Source of the DNA: Motacilla alba alba
Taxonomy: Eukaryota; Chordata; Aves; Passeriformes; Motacillidae
NCBI RefSeq assembly: GCF_015832195.1
Contig: NC_052020.1
Span: 5,214,254-5,278,253, forward strand
Direction of reading: 5' to 3'
Length of the DNA: 64,000 bases
The notes beneath the pieces were generated by a model. It did not search any database. It had not been told where the DNA came from and was given only the letters and a program-made list of their open reading frames with translations. The translations under genes were made by a program, and so were the position numbers. Positions 30,001 through 41,700 of this stretch are shown here, piece by piece. Each line of letters begins with the position of its first letter. Positions within the stretch are counted from its first letter, which is position 1.

Positions 30001-30497
30001 CCTGAGGAAGCTGTTGCAGAATTTTGTGAATTTTTTTCAGGATGCTTTGAGGAGCACACTGATAGAAGCCTTTAAATTTCTTGTAAGTACCATTCTTCTG
30101 AAATTCATTTTAAAAAATCCAGAACTTCCTATATTGCCTGCTCTAACAGCAACACTTTCTCTAAGGCCATCTCCAGATGAATAGAATGTTTTGTTTCCTT
30201 TTCGGTCTAATCAGACAGGATAGATTTTGTTTTGGGACAATGTTTGGTTTGTAATGCAAAGTGTTCATTAAAAGATGTTTTTTGTTCTCTCTGTATGTGA
30301 GGTTTTCCAGAGTCTCTGGAGGTGGCACCAGCTGTGTGTCACAGCCTGCTCACCCGGGAACAGGCTGTGAAAGGACTCACCACAACACAGGTTGCAGGAA
30401 TGCCACAGTGCAACTCTGCACCAAACACTCTGTGTCCGACTTGGCAAAAGGGTTTTCCCAAGAATTACAGCTAAACTCCATTCCTTTAATGGGTTTT

Positions 30498-30526
30498 TCT
30501 TTTTTTTCTTTTTTTTTCTTCCCTAG
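30498..30526. repeat. T-rich (TTTTC) pyrimidine tract
   Basis: T runs interrupted by single C, ending CTTCCCTAGGAG. It looks like a splice acceptor tract, but no recognised exon follows. Confidence 0.8.
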
Positions 30527-33500
30527 GAGGCACTAGAGAAAGCTGATGGGAATGAATACATGCTTAGATAGCACGCCCTACTTGACCAAAAGCCTAATTT
30601 CTCAGTTACAAAGGAAGCACAGAACATTCTTTACCTTTGCATTTTCATCACTGAATCAGAGAAGGTTAAAAAAAGATAATTCCTAAATCAACTGGAAAAA
30701 GGGAAATGCCTAAAAAACAGTGCAAGAATGACATTATTTTCCAAAATGAACTCCATAGCAAAAGGAGCAAAATTCTCCCCTTAAAAACCCAAGCATCAAG
30801 TTCTTTCACAAAAGTTTGGACTAACTTCCCCATGCATTCTTCTTCTTATGAGACTGATACTTAATAAATTGTATTCATTTATTTGTGTTTGTTTTCACTG
30901 GAGACCTGGAAAGGCCAAAGCTCATTTGCTCTGTGCAGACCCAAAGGGAGACCACAGCATTTACCCAGAACAGAAATCAATTTTCCTTATTCCAGTGCAG
31001 CATGTTGGTTGCTGTATTGTCATTACCAGATGAGAAATAATTTCTTGTATTGTTCCTGCCCCAAACCACTACATTGTAGTACTACAATATCTGAAATATA
31101 AATGTTTTCAAGTATCTAAATTGTCCTTTTGGTTAAAGAGCTTGGAGACTCCTGGAGGAAGCATAGCAAAGATAAGGAAAGACCAGAAGGATAACTAAAA
31201 ATCTGTAATGAAGATGATGTTTTGTAGAGTGTGCATCAGGAATCATGCAAAAATCATTCCACAGAAATGTTAGAAACCTCTGAGAAATAACAAAGTCATT
31301 TAAATGCAGTCTTAGTTAAAATGTGAACTTGCCCGTGACAGATGTGATTTTATACATATCTATATATAACCCATAAAACCTGTGGATAATGTACAGAAAT
31401 GATAACAATCACTGGATAAAAACCACTATAGATTAATGAAAAAATCTGAACAAATCCTGAACTGCTCAAGGAAGGGTACGCAGTTCTGACAGATCCCTTA
31501 GTACAAATGGTGGGAGTAAAACATATCCACATGATAATCACATCCTTACCAAAATTGAAAACGTATGTGAAAGTCATGGTGGTCTTGCAAAAATATAAAC
31601 TCATAAACGATTTTTTGATTTGGTGTCATCATTCATTTCTTTCATTTGAGAAATCAGTTTTAGTAGGCCATGCAAAGATTGATGGCTTTTTCATAAAAGG
31701 ATATTTTATGAAATAGTGAAATGTAGCATATTTCTACCTGATAAATGCAGAGACCTGTAAACTTTGAACCCACATTGGCCTTTGTTGCTCATGACCCTGT
31801 TTAAGTGATTTATTTTCTTTTAACAACTGCAGTCTGCAGGAGGTAGAATATACTGCATAGATCTTTAATTCTGTTGAAAATTGAACAGTTTAAACAGAAT
31901 GGCTGACATTAGAAGAGCTATTACTGAAAAGTCATATTATCTTCATTTCAGTATCCCTTTTAGGAACAATATTTATGGTTAGAGAAAATGCATAATTTAT
32001 AAAAACAACTTGGTAGGCTGCTGCAGAGCAATGGAGGAGCTGGCATCCTTAGCCCCACATCAGGGTGTCACCCGGGCTGCATCAAAGCTAGAGACTCTGG
32101 AAACCTGGCACGTGGAAAGGGATAAAATCACAAAACTGGCCTGTTGTCCACAAGAACATCTTGAGGGAGCTGAACACTCCCCACCCTTGTGAAACATTTG
32201 GATATCAAAGAGTTAGCAAATTCCAAGGAAATAATACTCTGCTAGAATTTTTCTGCCAGGCTTTAACACAACAGCGTGTTTATCGTTGACTTAAGCGAAT
32301 TCAGTTTCATTTTTGCCCTCCTTTCACTGCTTTTTGTTTTTATTTGGTTAGTGTGCACTGAAGTCAAACGGCATCACAAGCATCCTTCCTGCTCCTCGCT
32401 GTGGATGTCACCGTGGAAGTTCAGCAGGTCAGTCCTCTTCCATCTGCAGGGAGAAACCACCTCAAACCCAAAACTTCTACCCTATGGAGACCCAATTTTG
32501 TTTTGCTACTGGGCTTCCCCAGCAGCACGCCACAACACTGCTGCAACAATCTTCATCAGATGACAGGCCTACAAAACCTTAGCACTTTTTAATGTGTATC
32601 TCTGCATTATCACATAGTGCCCAAGGCTCCTTCTTATAAAATTAAATGGATGAGATCAGAGAAATGAACAAAGCTTTTTTAAAACTCTGGTCTGAGGTTG
32701 CTCATTCATGAAACAGGCTTCTGTTAAGTGAATTCCGTGTTTGTGGAACATCTCATGAATATATGGTTCTTTAATAAAAACAATAAAAGTTTAAAGCTCC
32801 CCTACTTTTCTCTGCTCTTCATTATTTGAAATAAATCTTATGAAGCAGATAAAAGTATTACAATTAATCCCTCCTGAATGGAGACAGTATGTACTATTAT
32901 TTTCAATACGAGAGAAAATGGCTTTGACTAGAATGGCAACAACTGGCAAGCTGATTTTATAGTTTTGATTTATTGAATATTAGGAAATAGACTTTTTTAA
33001 TAACAATCCCATTTAAGTATTCATTAAAATGGAATTAGTACAAGCAGGGCCAGATTCTGATATCCATATTCTTGTCAGACAGCATTTTATTACAGAAAAG
33101 TCTCTCTGACATCAGTGGGATTACTTGTAAAAGGCCATTCAGCATGAGTGAGAACACAGAGCTAGACCCTACAAGGGTACAGAGGTTTTAGGTGCTCCCC
33201 CCTGACCCCCACGTGCCCCAAACATCCTTTGGCAATGGCTGGAGCAGTATGGAATTGTGGGCTCCAGGCATCTCATCCACACTGGTGTGCATCAAGTCCT
33301 GACTCCCCAGATAGCTGACCCACCTTGTCCCTGCCCCAGGTATTTGGGATATGGAATAGATATCTTCACCTTCACAAAGAAAATCATTCCCAAATGCTGA
33401 TTATTTTGATTTATATTTATCTTGCTAGTTCTTTCAATCTACGTTTGATCCAAAAAATGCATAGCACATGAAAAAAGCACTATGAAAATGAATTCTGATT

Positions 33501-35599
33501 TATAAGAAAAATCATTCAGAAGGAAAAAAGTAGGGGGCCACAGTAATGAATCTTACTAAAGGATCAAGGCTGTGTACTCCACTTCTCTTTGCACAACAGA
33601 AGAAAAGGTCATCTTGCATTTCTGTTTTGTACATTCCTGATTTAAATACACAAACAAACAAATTCCAGTGAACCCTTGAGATGGCACTGGGTGAGGAGAA
33701 CTGGCTTAGTTATTAATGTTATTGATAATTAAAATAAGCACATTGATTTTTCCCATATGTAACCTAAAATGTCTCCAATTTTGAGTTCTAGCACCTGTCC
33801 TGTATTTCTTAATTCAGTAATCTCTATAACGAGCAGGGGAGGAGGCTGAGAAATTCGACCTTTATCCATAAAACAATGATGGATGAGCAAATTGAGAATA
33901 ACCAAGGATATCTTTTGTTCAGAATTACTTGGCAAAATATTTGGACAAATAGTTTTTGGTATACATGCTGTAATTTCATATTTTCATTACTTTCACAGGT
34001 CATACCTGGAATATGCTTCTACTCCTCGACTGGGTGAACACAGAATTCAGTCCTGACAGCAAACACTTCACAGCTTGCTCCCTGTAGGTTCCTGCAGAAT
34101 CTCAAAGCAAAAAACTCATTTGCTAATAGAAAAACAAATATGGTCAAACTTGATTTTTTGATGCTTCCTTAAGTATAAAAAGAGGTCTATTTATTTGTTT
34201 TATTGTAATGTAATGTATTACAGTTATAGCATAATATAATATAGTACAATTATTGAACAGACTACTTCCTATTGTTTAACTTGGGTTCAAAAACTGCCCA
34301 ACACTAAAGGTTTCTGTTGAAGAGTTCTCAAAGGTCAGACTTGAAAGCCTAAACTTCAGGTTCTACTGAGATAAAGGCACAGTGCTTTGCAAAGTTATGC
34401 TATTATCCCTGGTTATAATCTTCACTGACTTCAGAAATAATTGCTTTCCTCAAACAAAAAGGAAGTCTGATTCTAATTTGCTATCTAGATCTACATTCTT
34501 ATATTCTTTTTATAGATTTTGAACAAGTTATCACTGGAATCTTCCTTCACTCAAACATAAGTGAAAGTTTTATCTTACTTCAGATATCACAAAAATAATT
34601 TATGGCTAAGGAAACAAAACCTTTTGTCTCACAATATATTTCTTTGCGACAGCTGTGGTATTTCACTGAAAGCACAAAAGCTGTGATAGTCTGGACTGCA
34701 ATCAACCATTTTTAATAGGAAATTTTTAAAGACTTTTAATAAGATCCCCTAACATAATTTATGGGGAGAGGTTTTGAAGTGAAGAGGCATTGTTTGGCAA
34801 AGTGTTCTTCCTCTAATCTCAGGAAATTTAAATAATTGAGTGCTCATTTCCTCTAAACTTAGGATTTCTCCTTAAAAATGGTTAAGAAAAACACCTGCTA
34901 CACTAGCAGCAAAATAAGTGTTTCAAGAGTCAAAACCCCCCATTTCTAAATGCTTTTCAGAGGCAAAACTCCATCTCAGAGCCCAATATTATGAATAATA
35001 ATGCAATACTGAATTTTGCTTCTTCAAATCCGAATTTTTCATACATATCTTGAATGAAGATAGCATGCTGGTCAGGGCAACTGCAGCTGATATTATTTTA
35101 ACTGATACACTTACGGGAATAAGTGGACAAAAGTGGAGAATTTACAGATTACAAGAAAACCAGATGAGCACCCAAAAGTTACTATAGTTACTGAAGTTAT
35201 CCAGAGTTCCTCTGGCTACAGAACTTGGCTGGAAGAATAAGGATAACAGGCTTCCCCTGAGACCTCTGATATATCTTGCAAGAAGAGGCTCCAAGGGTAT
35301 TTTAGCAGTTTCTCTTCAGCCCCAGTGAGAACTAGGGAGAAAACAGAAACATAAGTAGGAAGCACACTTCAATACGTTGATAAAGCTAATCAAAGCCCCT
35401 AAATATGAAACAGATTTAGTTTGGCTGCCTGGCAATTCGGATGAAGTTTTAAATTATTTTTTACCTTTTCTGAGTAACTCATATGCCGTAATTCTGACTC
35501 AAACTAAAAGCTGATTTAACTGTGTTCTGCTCGGTTAGGTCGGCTGGAATATCTCTCCCAAAGGAGAAAAAAAAAACAAGAAAGGGGGAGAACCTTAGA

Positions 35600-35760
35600 A
35601 GCAAGGAGTCCCAAAGAGCTCAGGCACAGCCGCGTAGCAGGGACTCGCCCGGGTCACTGCGGGTCCAAGACCTCCAGAGGGCACTGAGCAACACCGCTCG
35701 CACCGGCGGGGAAAAGGGGCGTGATTCCCAGCGGCTGCTCATCATCACACGGCTCTTCAG
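35600..35760. other. CpG-rich patch before the AAAT array
   Basis: About 160 bp with many CpG dinucleotides (CCGCG, CTCGCCCGGG, ACCGCTCGCACCGGCGGG) in an AT-rich neighbourhood. No open frame resembles a known protein. It could be a small orphan CpG island or the GC-rich body of a retroposed sequence followed by an A-rich tail. Confidence 0.5.
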
Positions 35761-35799
35761 AGAAGCGGAGCAACTCTCATACCTCCTACAGAGAGAACC

Positions 35800-35800
<1 letters not shown>

Positions 35801-35845
<45 letters not shown>

Positions 35846-36152
35846 AATTTAAAAATACACACATACATACATACATATATATATAAAATAAGTAAATAAG
35901 CAAATAAGTAAATAAGTAAATAAGCAAATAAAATTGTAATGTATACATATATAAATAAAATAAATACATAGATAATAAATAATAAAATAAATATATAATT
36001 AAATAAATATATAATTAAATAGATATATAAATAAATAAATATATAATTAAATAAATATATAATTAAATAAATAAACAACAAACAACACGTAACTAATGAA
36101 TAAATAATAAATAAATAAACTATAAATGCATAATAAATAAATAAATAAATAA
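35801..36152. repeat. AAAT-type tetranucleotide array (about 350 bp)
   Basis: It starts as nearly pure (AAAT)n for about 45 bp, then decays through ACAT/ATAC units, AAGTAAAT/AAGCAAAT units and ATATAATTAAATA units, and ends again in pure AAAT. Both borders are sharp against GC-richer DNA. On the minus strand it reads as a run of Tyr/Leu/Ile/Phe, which explains a spurious 188-residue open frame there. Confidence 0.95.
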
Positions 36153-36459
36153 GAGGGATTCTGAAGAGGAATAACTCTGCCATCACAGGGTCTGCGCTTC
36201 CTTTCTGTATTGCAGAAGATCTTTTTCATCAATGCCTTTAACGAAAGAGGATCAGCTTCTAGAGTCTAACGCTGAACCCTTCATTTTCAAAAGCTGACTG
36301 CTGGTTTCTAAGAGCCTCCATTCAAAAAATGCTTTTGAAGATGTGTCACCTAAAGGACTTTGTTTTCTTCAGTCACCACGTTCAAAGCGCACAGGACAGA
36401 ACGTCACTTCTTTAGACTCCACCTCTCTCTCTGGTTTGCCTACAGAAACAAAACAGAAC

Positions 36460-36900
36460 AATTTACAGTGGGTGCCGGCCAAAATTCCTCTTTTTCCTTC
36501 AGCAGTTCAGTCTTGCTCGGGTGGCAGGACCTTGCCCACGTCCTACAGACACCCACAGCGCCTCGCACACATCAGGCAGCGCAGTGACCTCCTCCGGTCC
36601 TGCTCCGGGGTGTCGCTGAGCTCGCAGCCCTGCTGCAGAGCTGCTGCCCGGGGCACTGGGAGCCCGCTCCGGGCAGCCTCCGCAGGCACCTCTGCTCCCT
36701 GCTTTGACCCATCCACACCCCGCTCCGGGCAGCCTCCGCAGGCACCTCTGCGCCCTGCTTTAACCCATCCACACCCCGCTCCGGGCAGCCTCCGCAGGCA
36801 CCTCTGCACCTCTGCTCCCTGCTTTGACCCATCCACACCCCGGTCCTGAACCGGCTTCACCAGCTGCAGACAGGACCATAAACAGCGGCCTGGTTTCCGC
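36460..36900. other. CpG-rich patch (orphan CpG island) containing the minisatellite
   Basis: GC- and CpG-rich DNA about 1.8 kb upstream of the EIF3M start codon and separate from the EIF3M island. A 168-codon open frame on the + strand (36343-36849) crosses it, but its sequence matches nothing I know and changes character at the repeats, so I do not call it a gene. Confidence 0.55.
36664..36840. repeat. 56-bp GC-rich minisatellite, three copies
   Basis: Units begin at 36664, 36720 and 36776 with CCGCTCCGGGCAGCCTCCGC and continue to the CCATCCACACC string. Copies 1 and 2 are 56 bp; copy 3 carries an extra 8 bp (a repeated ACCTCTGC). Copy divergence is very low. The unit is not a multiple of three, so the open frames crossing it do not encode a protein repeat. 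Confidence 0.92.
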
Positions 36901-38329
36901 AGGAATGCCATCATTCCAATGACACTGGAAGCCATTCCTGCAGCACAGCCTCTTTGCATCGGTAGTTTCACAAAACACAGACTGCCCCCTTTATATTCAA
37001 AGCGGCCTTCCTGATGCACAAGTTCAACCCCAGCCATCATCTATCATCTGAATTCTTCTGGGACAAATAAAGTATCATGCAACAGACCATATGTGGATAT
37101 TTCAGCAGAGCTCTTTGGAGTCATGTCCTGTCTCCTCAATGTGATCCACAGTTATTTTATTTTCGTATATTCAGAATAATACATGACAAACCTTCACTGC
37201 CTAAATAAAAATAGACGCTGGGTTTGGGAGTTCCCTGCGTGACTTGGGACATTTTCACACTGAGGTAGCTCAGGCATCTGCAGAGGAACTTGTTTCAGAC
37301 GCAGCATGGGATCTACAGGACACTCATTGCAGCTTGCAGGCACGCATAATATTCCAGAATGGAAACTGGCAACAGGCAGGTGCTTTGGCACCTGAAATGT
37401 GTCCTAAAGGTGTGTGAAAATCTAATGCATGATGTAGCCCTATCCCCCAGGGTGATGGATCTCTTTACTGTCACAGGACTGTGTCAAGCAGTACTAGAGA
37501 AAAGTCACCCACATTTTAAAAATGCCCAAATCAGATCCCCTTCGAGATCAGACACATGAAGGAGAGACCTATCTCTGTATCTGTCCATAACTTCCAGGAT
37601 GCTGACCTCTGAAATACAAAATACTGGTAAGACTATCAATCACCCAGTATTAAAATATCCTGGTTAAAAGATAATTAATCAGCTACAGTAGGGATAATAT
37701 TTTAAAAATACTGCCCAAAGTAGAATAAGCTGATTAGGCAGGATTCATATGATGGAAAAGTTAAAAGTCGAAGCATTATTTAAAAGTTACACAAGCATGT
37801 GGATGATCAAAACTAAGCAGAGTCATAATATTTAATAAAGGCAGTGTGGGCCTTTATCAGTTTATTGTGCTCAGTGCTGTGGAGACAGAACCCGGTGTTA
37901 AAAACCCTGCTCTAGTTATTAGACTCAAGAAATGAGTTCAGTCATGATTCGGTCAGGTTTAGAAAATAAGGTTTGCGTACAGCAGTCTATACTAACTGTG
38001 TCACTGGCTGGACAGGGTGACTTTAGAGGTCTTTTCAACCTTAGCTATTCTATGATTTTCTTGGCTTCCATTTTAGGTTTTGATCACTTGGGAAGTCACC
38101 CTGTGTTCCTGGTGGTCTGCCAGAGCTGGCCAGGAAACTTCTTGGGCAGAAAACACGGGGAACACAGCGGGGAGACCGAGTGAGGGCTGCTCGCTTCCCA
38201 GCTGCTCAATCCAACTACAGAAAAGGCGCCAGCCCCCGCTAGGAACTGCTGCCCTCACTCCCACCGGAGCAACGAGGCTGTTATCTGACGGGCTCATGGA
38301 AAAAGTTCTAGGCAAGACGCGCTGCAGCT
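36901..38329. other. Intergenic DNA immediately upstream of EIF3M
   Basis: Unique AT-rich sequence with one short CR1 remnant. No gene is seen. Composition shifts to GC-rich at about 38160 as the EIF3M promoter island is approached. Confidence 0.75.
38008..38062 (+). mobile_element. Short CR1 3' end fragment upstream of the EIF3M promoter
   Basis: GGTGACTTTAGAGGTCTTTT followed by CAACCTTAGCTATTCTATGA resembles the terminal 50 bp of CR1. It lies about 300 bp before the EIF3M CpG island. Confidence 0.7.
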
Positions 38330-38437
38330 TTTAAACGGGGAGAGAGGAAGGCTGGGCGTGAGGGGAGTGGGGGGGCGGCTGTCGGTGCCGCGGCCGAGCC
38401 CGGGCAATCCCAAGGTCCCGCCCGGCGGTGGGAAGGC

Positions 38438-38486
38438 CAGGGCCGGGAAGAGCCGAGCGGGGCAGGGCCGGGAAGAGCCGAGCAGG
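38438..38486. repeat. 25-bp tandem duplication inside the EIF3M CpG island
   Basis: Two adjacent copies of a GC-rich unit (core GGGCCGGGAAGAGCCGAGC) begin at 38438 and 38463 and differ by about one base. They lie about 200 bp before the EIF3M ATG. Confidence 0.8.
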
Positions 38487-38670
38487 GTGAAGCGGGCAGG
38501 ACCAAGTCGGGCAGGGAGGAGCCGGCAAGAGCGACTCGGGCCGGGCCTCGCCGGGCGCAGGGCGGTCGGAGCGCGGGGCCCGCCCGCTGGGCGCGGGAAG
38601 CGGAAGCGGCGCGGCCTGGCGCGGTGGCGGAAGCCGCTCCGCCTTTCCGGAGCGCGGCGTGCTCGGAGCC

Positions 38671-38712
38671 ATGAGCGTCCCGGCCTTCATCGACATCACC
38701 GAGGAGGATCAG
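38671..38712 (+). CDS. EIF3M: EIF3M coding exon 1
   Basis: Residues 1-14 ([14 protein letters not shown]), ending in phase 0 before GT at 38713. The frame stays open upstream to 38659, but without an ATG; the first in-frame methionine is 38671. Confidence 0.96.
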
Positions 38713-41700
38713 GTCAGCGTCCCCGCGGAGCGATCGGCCCCGGGCCGCGGGGCTGCGCCGAGCCGTGTCGGGGGCGGCAGGCCGGGCCGGAGCTGCCCCG
38801 CCGTGCGCGCCGCGGACTCGTCCGGGCTGTTCCCTACAGAGACCGAGCAGACCATTAGAGAAACTTGAACACAGTGGCTGAAAGATAACCCGGTGTTTGC
38901 CGTTCCCTCTTCAGTGTTCCGCCTCTCCGGCACTTCGTTTTCGTCGCTCCTCAGCCCTGCTTTTTATTTAGGAGAAGAAAGCGGGTTCACATATGGGCAT
39001 TGCTTGGGTTTTGTGGAATTCTCGGTAGTGCAGGCACGGGAAGGGGGAATTCCGTGTTTGAGCTGCTGCTTTGTCATGCCTTTGGCTTTGTTGCCAGTGT
39101 CGTTGAAGTAGGTATGTGCACATACATGTTTATGTATATGCAGTGTGTGCGTGTACACATTGGAAATCTGCAAGGAATGGACACACGGCTAGCAGCCTTC
39201 AGCCCAGTTTTCACTTGCCATAATGCCTAGTACAGCTGGTGTGAAACATCCTCAGTACAGCAGTTTGTCCCAGGGCATTTAGCTTTTTCTTCTGGTTCCA
39301 AAACGATTTGATGCTGAACAAGATGTAAATGTCACAGCAGCCTTCTGGTCACAAGTGCCAAAAGTTGTACGGCCTCAGATTGTTCCTGAAGGGTTATGGT
39401 TCTGCTGGTGAAGCCCTGAGTTATAATGAATAGGCCTCTTGCTGAGGGAAAGGTATTTTCTTGGCGTTGGTTTAAGTCTTAACAGTGTAAGGCAGCTCAT
39501 GACATTATAAGGCTGGGTTGAATGGGGCTTTCCACCTGGTTTAGTGGAATGTTCCTTGCCCATGGCATAGGTGTGGAACAAGATGATCTTCTTGGTTCCT
39601 TCCAACCCCAGCCATTCTAGAATTAGATTAGAAACTGTTGTGAAGTTGTGAAGACAAAGTTCTGCCCTCTAAAGTGCCTTTGTTTCTTTTCTGGTGAACA
39701 AGCAACTAAATGGTTTTGATGTTTGATGTTTGCAGAGGGAGTAAAAGTAAAACTTCATAAGAAAGTGTCTTACAAAAACTTACTAGGTCTGCAGTGCAGT
39801 ACCCAGTTGTCAGTGACACATTTGACGCTGTCTGAAACAGCTCTGTGACCTGTTCAGTCACTGGCAAAACAGCCAGTTCAGCATCTGTCAGAACAAAAAT
39901 CTGTAAGAAATTTAATTGTTTTGACTTTGTTATTCACAAAACAACTGTTTTATTTCGTATGTGTTGTCTTTTTCTTTTTTAAGGCTGCAGAACTGCGAGC
40001 TTACCTGAAATCCAAAGGAGCAGAAATCTCTGAAGAAAACGCTGAAGGTGGACTTCATGTGGACTTGGCACAGATTATTGAAGTGTGTGATGTGTGCCTG
40101 AAAGAGGATGACAAAGGTTTGCATTTTAGGTCTTGGTTTGTTGGTTTTGCTGTTTATCACCATCAGTGCTTTCAAACAGTACCAGTTGACAGAGTTTAGA
40201 GATGTGTAGCATTAAAACACAAGCTGTGCACCCTCAAAACTGGAAGTGCACATTTCCATCTTTGCACTGGAGTATTTGCATGTACTCTGCCCCTCCTTTC
40301 TCCAGACATCCAGCACTCTTTGAAGAAGTCAGAAGCTGAGCTAGATTCTGCTTGTAATGAGGGCGTAGAGACTTGTATGTAAAAATAGAGCTTTTGATGC
40401 TCAGGTCGTTTTGGAGAATAGATAATGTTTTCCATATGTAATGAATTTTCTTCTTCTTTGCTTGACTGATAGCTGGGGAGACTGAAAAGAAAACACAAAA
40501 CTGATGTGGTTCTGTTTGGAAAGGATGGAACACCATGCTAAAACAGGAGCTGGGGAGGGTTTTTAATACACTTCAGTGTTCTTGAGGACATTTTCCCTGT
40601 GGTCTGGGTATCCCTTGTGCTCCTGGTGAAATGTTTTACTGTGCTTGAGCACTAGGTGTTACTGTTCCCACTGTAGAGCCGTGGGCAGTTTCCTGGATGT
40701 GCAGAAGGAAGCCACTGTGTGGAACGTAGAGTTCCTCTGATTTCTCCTGTGTGTAAACAGAATTCAGAGCAAGTGTGATACCAAATACCACATTCTGTGT
40801 TGACCTTAGAGTGGTAATTCTTGTCTTATGTGGAGGTTTGTTGGTGTAAGCCCACCTGAGCCAAGTGTCTGGTACATTCTGATGAATATCCAGGTTGGTA
40901 TCTTGGCATTTTCTTTCTTTTATAATTCTTGCTCATGCAAAGTGGTAATTCATATCAAAAGTATGAATTACTATTATCAAAAGTATATCCAGCACAAGGT
41001 AGCTGATTGCTGCTGCAGTTTCCAACAGCTGTATGTTTTGGTTTATGCAGATGTGGAGAGTGTGATGAACAGCGTTGTCTCTCTGCTCCTTATCCTGGAA
41101 CCTGACAAACAAGAAGCACTGATTGAAAACCTGTGTGAGAAGTTAGTGAAGTTTCGGGAAGGAGAGCGCCCATCTCTTAGACTGCAGCTGTAAGTATTGT
41201 ACAGGGCAAAGTGAGACAGTGGTGACTTGGCAAAGTAATTGTGCCTCTGAAGAGGAAGGATTATCTTGGATGTCTTTAAATCAAAGTGTGGGGTGTTGCA
41301 GGAAGCACTCTTTTTACCTTCTTTTCACTGTCATAAAATAGAAGTACCAATTTTTTTTTCCTTGGGTGTTACAAAGTGAAATTAATATGCATAGTTTTCA
41401 GCTTTGCTGAAAATGATTACAAAACTGGAAGCTGTTACAGTTCATGGATGTGAGGTGCTGCCAGATGCTTTGTACTAGCATGTGTGTTAAAAGAACTTTG
41501 ACATGCACTCCAGTGATGTTTTTTGAAAGCTCTGTAACTCCGTTGTTGGTTGTTTGTGCTTTAGCCTGAGCAATCTCTTCCATGGCATGGACAAGAACAC
41601 TCCTGTGAGGTACACAGTGTACTGCAGCCTTCTCAAAGTGGCCTCCTCCTGTGGTGCCATCCAGTACATTCCAACTGAACTAGATCAGGTAATTCAGTGA

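Larger units (their letters stand above)
16086..35599. other. Intergenic DNA, middle part
   Basis: Nearly 20 kb without a recognisable gene, RNA gene or named transposon. Open frames are all under about 145 codons. Some stretches (for example 24530-24680 and 32690-33080) are rich in TAAT, TGACA and octamer-like strings and could be regulatory, but sequence alone cannot show it. Confidence 0.7.
38330..38830 (+). promoter_or_regulatory. EIF3M: EIF3M CpG-island promoter
   Basis: A sharply GC- and CpG-rich block surrounds the EIF3M start codon, in contrast to AT-rich flanks. There is no TATA box at a useful distance. GCGGAAG-type ETS-like motifs lie shortly before the ATG (about 38597-38635). 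A pyrimidine run CCTTTCC at 38642-38648 could be a transcription start of the 5'-TOP kind, leaving a leader of about 29 nt. The island extends into the start of intron 1. That this is the promoter follows from position and composition; the exact start site is inferred. Confidence 0.85.

Noticed and set aside
30490..30545. Splice-acceptor-like pyrimidine tract followed by CCTAGGAGGCAC
   Set aside because: No downstream exon with a donor or open frame; probably just a T-rich run.
35655..35680. RNA polymerase III B-box-like string GGTCCAAGACC suggesting a tRNA-derived SINE
   Set aside because: Two mismatches to the consensus and no convincing A box at the right distance.
35620..36186. 188-codon minus-strand open frame with long Tyr/Leu/Ile/Phe runs
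   Set aside because: It is the translation of the AAAT array; composition, not coding, keeps it open.
36343..36849. 168-codon + strand open frame containing repeated CFDPSTPRS
   Set aside because: The 56-bp minisatellite is not a multiple of three and the frame has no homologue I know; GC-rich low-stop sequence explains it.
1..38000. WT1 exons (zinc-finger or Pro-rich first exon)
   Set aside because: I looked for WT1-like residues in all listed frames and found none; WT1 must lie further left.
38331..38858. Several open frames of 65-166 codons on both strands over the EIF3M promoter
   Set aside because: CpG-island composition lacks stop codons; the frames are Arg/Pro/Gly/Ala-rich and overlap each other.
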